A stretch of 64,000 nucleotides of DNA from Actinomycetales bacterium. Lineage in GTDB: Bacteria; Actinomycetota; Actinomycetes; Actinomycetales; Dermatophilaceae. Positions 59,076 to 64,000 of this stretch are shown piece by piece. The notes below the pieces were generated by a model. It did no database searches. It had not been told where the DNA came from and saw only the letters and a program-made list of their open reading frames with translations. The DNA lies in contig JADJTP010000003.1 of NCBI GenBank assembly GCA_016711095.1, positions 930,001 through 994,000 of the forward strand, in the 5' to 3' direction. A program made the position numbers and the translations under genes. Positions within the stretch are counted from its first letter, which is position 1. Each line of letters begins with the position of its first letter.

Positions 59076-60209
59076 GTGAAGTTCCGCGTTGAGCGTGAGG
59101 TGCTCGCCGATGCCGTGACCTGGGTGGCTCGAGGGCTGCCCAACCGGCCGCCGGTCCCGGTCCTGTCGGGTGTGCTGGTCGAGGCTGACCGCGCCGGCAC
59201 CGTGACGTTGTCGGCGTTCGACTATGAGGTGTCCGCCAAGGTCACGTTCGCGGCCGACGTCGACGAGGGCGGCACGGTTCTGGTCACCGGCCGACTGCTG
59301 GCCGACATCGCCCGCAACCTGCCGTCCCATCCCGTCGAGGTGTCCACGGAGGGCACCAAGGTGCAGGTCACGTGCGGCACAAGCCGGTTCAGCCTGCTCA
59401 TGATGGCTGCCGACGACTATCCGACCCTGCCGGCCTCCCCGAATTCCTCCGGGTCGATTGCCGGCGATGTCTTCACCCAGGCCGTCCACCAGGTCGCGAT
59501 CGCCGCCGACCGTGGCGACACGCTGCCGATCCTGACGGGCGTGCGCATGCAAGTGGACGGCGAGCGGATCACCCTGCTGGCGACCGACCGTTATCGCCTG
59601 GCCATGCGTGAACTCACCTGGACCCCGGCCGCGAGCAGCGCGGCATACACGGCCCTCATCCCCGCCCGCACCCTGAGCGATACAGCCAAGGCTCTCGGGG
59701 CGGCCGGCTCGGTCGAGCTCGCGTTCGGCAGCCACGCCGGCGGCGAGGGGCTCATCGGCTTCGAGGCTGGGCAGCGGCGGGCGACGACCCGACTGCTCGA
59801 CGGCGAATATCCCAAGGTGACCTCGATCTTCCCGACATCGGTCGACACCGAAGCCGTCCTGTCCACAAGTGCGCTCGTCGAGGCGGTCAAGCGGGTCTCG
59901 CTCGTCGCCGAACGCAACACCCCGGTGCGGCTGCGGTTCGCCGAGGGCCAGGTGGCGATCGAGGCCGGCGCGGGCGACGATGCTCAGGCGTCCGAGGCGG
60001 TCGAGTGTTCGATCAACGGGCCCGACATCGAAATCGCGTTCAACCCGCACTTCCTGCTCGACGGCCTGGCAGTGGTCGGCACACCGTTCTCGCGGCTGTC
60101 CTTCACCCAGCCGAGCCGGCCCGCGGTGTTGACAGGTCAGGCCGAGGCCGAGGGCGATGCCGACTCGTCCTATCGCTACGTCCTCATGCCGGTCCGCTTC
60201 GCCAGCTGA
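59076..60209 (+). CDS. dnaN: DNA polymerase III beta clamp
   Basis: 377 residues, normal length for the three-domain clamp: MKFRVEREVLADAVTWVARG, LLMMAADDYPTLPA, LLATDRYRLAMREL, and C-terminal YRYVLMPVRF. The ring holds polymerase on DNA. Promoter in oriC. Confidence 0.97.
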   Translation: MKFRVEREVLADAVTWVARGLPNRPPVPVLSGVLVEADRAGTVTLSAFDYEVSAKVTFAADVDEGGTVLVTGRLLADIARNLPSHPVEVSTEGTKVQVTCGTSRFSLLMMAADDYPTLPASPNSSGSIAGDVFTQAVHQVAIAADRGDTLPILTGVRMQVDGERITLLATDRYRLAMRELTWTPAASSAAYTALIPARTLSDTAKALGAAGSVELAFGSHAGGEGLIGFEAGQRRATTRLLDGEYPKVTSIFPTSVDTEAVLSTSALVEAVKRVSLVAERNTPVRLRFAEGQVAIEAGAGDDAQASEAVECSINGPDIEIAFNPHFLLDGLAVVGTPFSRLSFTQPSRPAVLTGQAEAEGDADSSYRYVLMPVRFAS

Positions 60210-60226
60210 AGGGTGACGGCGGCAGG

Positions 60227-61456
60227 ATGCACGTCCGTCACCTCTCGCTCGTCGACTTCCGCTCGTATGCCGTCGCGGAGCTCCCGCTCGCACCCGGTGT
60301 CACCACGATCATGGGCCTCAACGGCCAGGGAAAGACCAATCTCGTCGAGGCGCTCGGGTATGTCGCAACGCTGGGCAGTCACCGGGTGGCCACCGACCAG
60401 CCGCTCGTGCGGTTCGGCGCGAGCCAGGCGGTGATCCGGGCGGTCGTGGTCCGCCACGACCGCGAGACCCTCATCGAGCTGGAGATCACCCCCGGCAAGG
60501 CCAACCGCGCCAAGATCGCCAGATCGACGGTGTCGCGGACTCGAGATGTGCTCGGCACGCTACGCACCGTGCTGTTCGCTCCCGAAGACCTCGCCCTCGT
60601 CAAAGGCGACCCGGCCGGACGCCGGGCATTCCTGGACGACCTGCTCGTGGCCCGCCAGCCGCGGTGGGCCGGGGTCCGTCAGGATTATGACCGCATCCTC
60701 AAGCAGCGCAACGCTCTGCTCAAACAGTCGGCGGCCGCGTTGCGCGGCGCTGGTGGTGGAGCTGGTGGTGGACCCCGTGGCCGGTCCAGCGGCCAGCGGC
60801 ACCAGGCTGAGCCCGATTCCTCGCAGGCCTCAGCCCTGCACACCCTCGATGTCTGGAACACCCATCTTGCAGACGTCGGCTCACAGTTGCTCTATGCCCG
60901 GCTACGGCTGTTGCGTGACCTCACGCCGCTGCTCGCGGCGGCATACGAGGAGGTCAGCGCGAGCCAGGCGACGACGACGGCCACCTATCGCGCCTCCCTC
61001 TCCGAGCCATTGTCGGCGGCGATCGCGGCCGGAGCCGTGCCGGAGGTCGAGCAGGTGCGGGCCGGTCTGCTCGACGCGTTCGAGGAGCACCGCAGGGCCG
61101 AGGTCGAGCGCGGGGTCTCGCTCGTCGGCCCGCACCGCGACGACGTGCAGTTGGCCCTCGGCCCGTTGCCCGCCAAGGGCTATGCCAGCCATGGCGAAGC
61201 GTGGTCGCTTGCGTTGGGACTCAAGCTCGCGGCATACCAGTTGTTGCGTCGAGACCTGGGCGATGACCCGGTCCTCGTCCTCGACGACGTCTTCGCCGAG
61301 CTCGACACCGAGCGACGTGAGCGCCTGGCCGCACTGGTCTCCGACTGTGAACAGGTGCTTGTCACGGCCGCCGTTGGGGCCGATGTGCCCGACCGACTGC
61401 GCGCCCGCGGTGTCACCTACATGGTGACCCTCGGGGAGGTGACCCGTGTCGACTGA
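60227..61456 (+). CDS. recF: DNA replication and repair protein RecF
   Basis: 409 residues from ATG 60227. Walker A is MGLNGQGKTNLVEAL, start VRHLSLVDFRSY; signature near VSLVGPHRDDVQLAL and Walker B VLVLDDVFAELD. A Gly/Arg-rich insert of about 30 residues (after QSAAALRG) precedes the coiled arm. It loads RecA at gaps. The stop overlaps dciA. Confidence 0.95.
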   Translation: MHVRHLSLVDFRSYAVAELPLAPGVTTIMGLNGQGKTNLVEALGYVATLGSHRVATDQPLVRFGASQAVIRAVVVRHDRETLIELEITPGKANRAKIARSTVSRTRDVLGTLRTVLFAPEDLALVKGDPAGRRAFLDDLLVARQPRWAGVRQDYDRILKQRNALLKQSAAALRGAGGGAGGGPRGRSSGQRHQAEPDSSQASALHTLDVWNTHLADVGSQLLYARLRLLRDLTPLLAAAYEEVSASQATTTATYRASLSEPLSAAIAAGAVPEVEQVRAGLLDAFEEHRRAEVERGVSLVGPHRDDVQLALGPLPAKGYASHGEAWSLALGLKLAAYQLLRRDLGDDPVLVLDDVFAELDTERRERLAALVSDCEQVLVTAAVGADVPDRLRARGVTYMVTLGEVTRVD

Positions 61457-62078
61457 CCCACCCGACCGGTCCGCCTGGGGCGAGGCTGATGTTGACTCCG
61501 CCCGTTCGCCTGACACGACCCACTCCGAGGCGTCGCCCGCGGCCGACGTCGAGCCGGTCGAGCCCGGCGATCTCGAGGCCCCCGATCCAGCCGCCGCATC
61601 ACGGGCCGCCCTCGGCCGTGCTCGGAAAGCGGCGCGGGACAAGGGATTTCGACCAGGCATGAAACCGTCACCTCGTTCACGGCGGATTGCCGGCCTGCAC
61701 AGCTCGTCGTCCCGAGCCGATGACCGTGACCCGGCCCTGGTCGGCGAGCAGTTGCAGCGGCTGCTGTCAGAGCGCGGTTGGACGGCCGACGTCACCGTCG
61801 GCTCGGTTCTGGGCCGCTGGGCAGAGATCGTCGGCGACGACATCGCCGGACATGTGCGGCCGGTGACCTTCGAGGGCAGCATCCTCACGGTCCAGGCCGA
61901 GTCGACGGCCTGGGCGACCCAGATGCGGTTGCTCGCCTCAAGAGTTCTCGGGCGGATCGAGGCGGTCGTCGGGGCCGGCGTGGTCACCGAGCTGGTGGTC
62001 CTCGGCCCGGCCGCCCCATCATGGGTCAAGGGCAAACGCCGCGTCATAGGACCCGGCCCCCGCGACACCTACGGCTGA
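61446..62078 (+). CDS. dciA: DciA-type helicase loader (DUF721)
   Basis: 210 residues from GTG 61446, overlapping recF by 11 bp. Disordered N-terminus (about 90 residues), then DUF721: LVGEQLQRLLSERGWTADV, GSVLGRWAEIVGDDIAGHVRP and LTVQAESTAWATQMRLLASRVLGRI. DciA loads replicative DnaB in bacteria lacking DnaC/DnaI. Its partner DnaB is the intein-bearing protein at 18-20.5 kb. Confidence 0.93.
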   Translation: MSTDPPDRSAWGEADVDSARSPDTTHSEASPAADVEPVEPGDLEAPDPAAASRAALGRARKAARDKGFRPGMKPSPRSRRIAGLHSSSSRADDRDPALVGEQLQRLLSERGWTADVTVGSVLGRWAEIVGDDIAGHVRPVTFEGSILTVQAESTAWATQMRLLASRVLGRIEAVVGAGVVTELVVLGPAAPSWVKGKRRVIGPGPRDTYG

Positions 62079-62092
62079 CCCCCCAGCCCCCT

Positions 62093-62187
62093 GTGACCCG
62101 CCGAGATTGACGTTGCGTGTACGACACGCCGGGTCACAACGTCAATCTCGGCGCGGAGCTGGTCACAAGGTCAATCTCGGCGGGTGA
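62093..62187. repeat. Three copies of a GTCAATCTCGGCG element, one inverted
   Basis: An inverted copy (62093-62115) is followed by direct copies near 62133-62153 and 62161-62187 of GGTCACAACGTCAATCTCGG with GCGGGTGAC. The first two can form a hairpin of about 16 bp after the dciA stop, so it may act as a terminator. It looks like a dispersed intergenic element family. Confidence 0.75.
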
Positions 62188-62230
62188 CTCCGGGGTGAGC
62201 ATGAGGGGTCGGACACTTAGGCTGACCGGC

Positions 62231-63127
62231 ATGACTTCTGCGACGGCATCGACGGCATCGACCGATCGGTCGGCAGTCCTCGTGAGCGCCGCCGAGCTTG
62301 CCCAGGCTCTCGCCGACGCTCAGCCGCCGACCGTTCTCGACGTCCGCTGGCGCCTCGGTGAGCCCGCCGGCAGCGGACAGGCCCGGTATGCCGCAGCCCA
62401 CCTTCCCGGCGCCCGCTGGATCGACCTCGAGACGGTGCTCACGCGGCATACCGGCGATCCGCGCGACGGACGCCACCCGCTGCCCGACGTGGCCACCCTG
62501 TATGCCGGGCTGCTGGCGGCAGGAGTCCGGGACGGCAGGCCGGTCGTCGTGTATGACGAGGGCGGATCTTTCGCCGCGAGCCGGGCCTGGTGGGTGCTCA
62601 CCTGGGCCGGCATCCCGACGCGAGTGCTCGACGGCGGCATCGACGCCTGGACCGACTCGGGGCAGTCGCTCACGCTCGAGCAGCCTGGGCCCGGGGGCGC
62701 CGAGCCGGGTCGGCTGCACCTCACCCTCGGCTGCCTGCCGACCATCACCGCCGACGAGGCCGCGGCACTTGCCGAGAGCGGGGTGCTGGTCGACGTGCGA
62801 GCGCCCGAGCGCTATCGCGGTGAGCTCGAGCCACTCGATCCGGTGGCCGGGCACATCCCGGGGTCGGTCAACGTCCCCGTGACCAACCTGTTCACCGTCG
62901 CGGGCGCACTGCCCGAGGAGAGCACCCTGCGCGAACGGCTGGCAGGCGTGCTGCACCGTGCCGACGCCGGCGGACCGGTGGGGACCTACTGCGGGTCCGG
63001 GGTGTCGGCGGCTCAGGCGGTGCTGGCTTTGCGCACGCTCGGAGTGGATGCTGCGCTCTTCCCGGGGTCCTGGTCGGCATGGTCCAACGACCCGACCCGC
63101 CCGAGCGCCACCGGCCATTCGAGCTGA
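62231..63127 (+). CDS. sseA: Two-domain sulfurtransferase (rhodanese), SseA-like
   Basis: 298 residues from ATG 62231; an in-frame ATG at 62117 lies in the repeat. The N-terminal rhodanese domain lacks its Cys (YDEGGSFAASRAWW), the C-terminal one has the active site YCGSGVSAAQ, Cys being the persulfide carrier. CGSGxxA is typical of thiosulfate/3-mercaptopyruvate sulfurtransferases. Insertion between dciA and gyrB is not universal. Confidence 0.9.
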   Translation: MTSATASTASTDRSAVLVSAAELAQALADAQPPTVLDVRWRLGEPAGSGQARYAAAHLPGARWIDLETVLTRHTGDPRDGRHPLPDVATLYAGLLAAGVRDGRPVVVYDEGGSFAASRAWWVLTWAGIPTRVLDGGIDAWTDSGQSLTLEQPGPGGAEPGRLHLTLGCLPTITADEAAALAESGVLVDVRAPERYRGELEPLDPVAGHIPGSVNVPVTNLFTVAGALPEESTLRERLAGVLHRADAGGPVGTYCGSGVSAAQAVLALRTLGVDAALFPGSWSAWSNDPTRPSATGHSS

Positions 63128-63413
63128 GTTCGGGCGGTCCAACGGCGTGTCACCGACCGCGATAGTCGCGTGGAGCGGATCTGGCCGCTGACGCGTCGAG
63201 GCCCCGGGTCGAATATGGGGAGTCGGCCCTGAGGGTCTGCTGGCCCCACAGTGGCTTTCTTGGGCCGTGGTGGCAGGGTGGGGGGTGTGGGGCTATAGAA
63301 TGACAGACGATCCACGGCTGTCGCGGCACCCCCCAGCGGCAGCCGTCGGCATGACGCCAGCGCATCCGGCAAGACATCCGGTCCCACTACATGGGACCGA
63401 CGACAGGAGCATC
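63128..63413. promoter_or_regulatory. gyrB upstream region
   Basis: 286 bp without a gene. GGAGC at 63406-63410 is the gyrB ribosome-binding site; the region must hold the gyrB promoter. No DnaA box or strong hairpin seen. Confidence 0.5.
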
Positions 63414-64000
63414 GTGGTCGACCCCACTCCACCCGCCGGTATGCCGCTAGCCCCAGCTCCAGATGCCGCACGGGATGAGCTGCCGGCATACGATGCCGCC
63501 GCCATCACCGTCCTGGAAGGGCTCGACGCGGTCCGTAAGCGACCCGGCATGTATATCGGTTCGACCGGTGAGCGCGGCCTGCACCACCTCGTGTCCGAGA
63601 TCGTCGACAACGCGGTCGACGAGGCGCTGGCCGGATTCGCCGACGCCATCGACGTGGCGCTGCTGGCCGACGGCGGGGTCCGGGTGCGCGACAACGGCCG
63701 AGGCATCCCCACCGACATCCATCCCACCGAGGGGGTCAGCGCCGTCGAGCTCGTCCTCACTCAGTTGCACGCCGGCGGCAAGTTCGGTGGCGGCGGCTAC
63801 AAGGTGTCCGGTGGGCTGCACGGCGTCGGCTCCTCGGTCGTCAACGCCCTGTCCACTCGCCTCGACGCCGAGGTGCGCCAGAAGGGCCAGATCTTCCGGA
63901 TGTCCTTCGAGCGGGGTGTTCCGGTCAAACCACTCGCGCCGGTCGGCCCGACCGATGAGACCGGCACGACGATCACTTTCTGGGCCTCGGCGGACATCTT
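63414..64000 (+). CDS. gyrB: DNA gyrase subunit B, 3' part beyond the window
   Basis: Frame from GTG 63414 to the right edge, 195 residues visible. GHKL ATPase landmarks: ITVLEGLDAVRKRPGMYIG, HHLVSEIVDNAVDEALAGF, RVRDNGRGIPTDIHP, QLHAGGKFGGGGYKVSGGLHG and VNALS. The first 27 residues (PPAGMPLAPAPDAARDELP) are a longer leader than in many species. It supercoils DNA with GyrA. Confidence 0.97.
   Translation, partial: MVDPTPPAGMPLAPAPDAARDELPAYDAAAITVLEGLDAVRKRPGMYIGSTGERGLHHLVSEIVDNAVDEALAGFADAIDVALLADGGVRVRDNGRGIPTDIHPTEGVSAVELVLTQLHAGGKFGGGGYKVSGGLHGVGSSVVNALSTRLDAEVRQKGQIFRMSFERGVPVKPLAPVGPTDETGTTITFWASADI

Overview
The window is high-GC actinobacterial chromosome spanning the replication origin. 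From about 18 kb rightwards the gene order is the conserved actinobacterial one (dnaB, rplI, rpsR, ssb, rpsF, class A PBP, ino1; then pcnA, NUDIX, DUF6049, pseudokinase, sigM, trxB, trxA, parB, parA, rsmG, jag, yidC, yidD, rnpA, rpmH, dnaA, oriC, dnaN, recF, dciA, gyrB). Base composition, GTG starts and gene content fit a Micrococcales-type organism, perhaps Intrasporangiaceae/Dermatophilaceae; that placement is inference. There are no rRNA or tRNA genes and no CRISPR array.

Layout. 1-6.8 kb is accessory: a NarL-type two-component pair cut by the left edge, small membrane or lipid proteins (PAP2, diacylglycerol-kinase-like, DUF1003, HdeD-like), a coiled-coil protein and the rifampin ADP-ribosyltransferase arr. 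6.9-10 kb holds three CoA-metabolism genes (hotdog hydratase, CitE-like lyase, family III CoA transferase) that together resemble an itaconate/mesaconate/citramalate route. 10-12 kb is a metal-efflux operon with a CmtR-like sensor, one intact CDF exporter and one decayed CDF gene. 12-18 kb holds small regulator/effector pairs (ArsR with SRPBCC, AraC with SRPBCC, HxlR beside a methyltransferase). 18-31 kb is the dnaB-ribosomal-protein-cell-wall block; dnaB carries a 374-residue intein. 31-39 kb is kdpFABC-kdpDE. 39-64 kb is the origin-proximal block, with two parS sites at parA and oriC between dnaA and dnaN.

Main observations. (1) The 7-mer GGCATAC/GTATGCC occurs about 69 times by eye, 63 of them right of 18 kb, while the sister sequence GTACGCC is nearly absent there. 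(2) The dnaB intein appears to have lost its homing-endonuclease active site. (3) A 30-bp-arm hairpin runs into a 52-G homopolymer at 24.6-24.7 kb, which may be a sequencing or assembly artefact. (4) murJ is missing from its usual place between the DUF6049 and pseudokinase genes. (5) Several genes are frame-shifted as assembled (kdpC, pseudokinase, jag), and a second CDF gene has a shift plus an apparent internal deletion. (6) Five DnaA-box-like 9-mers lie upstream of dnaB, 37 kb from oriC. I do not see a clear novel defence or biosynthetic system; the motif in (1) is the best candidate for something undescribed.
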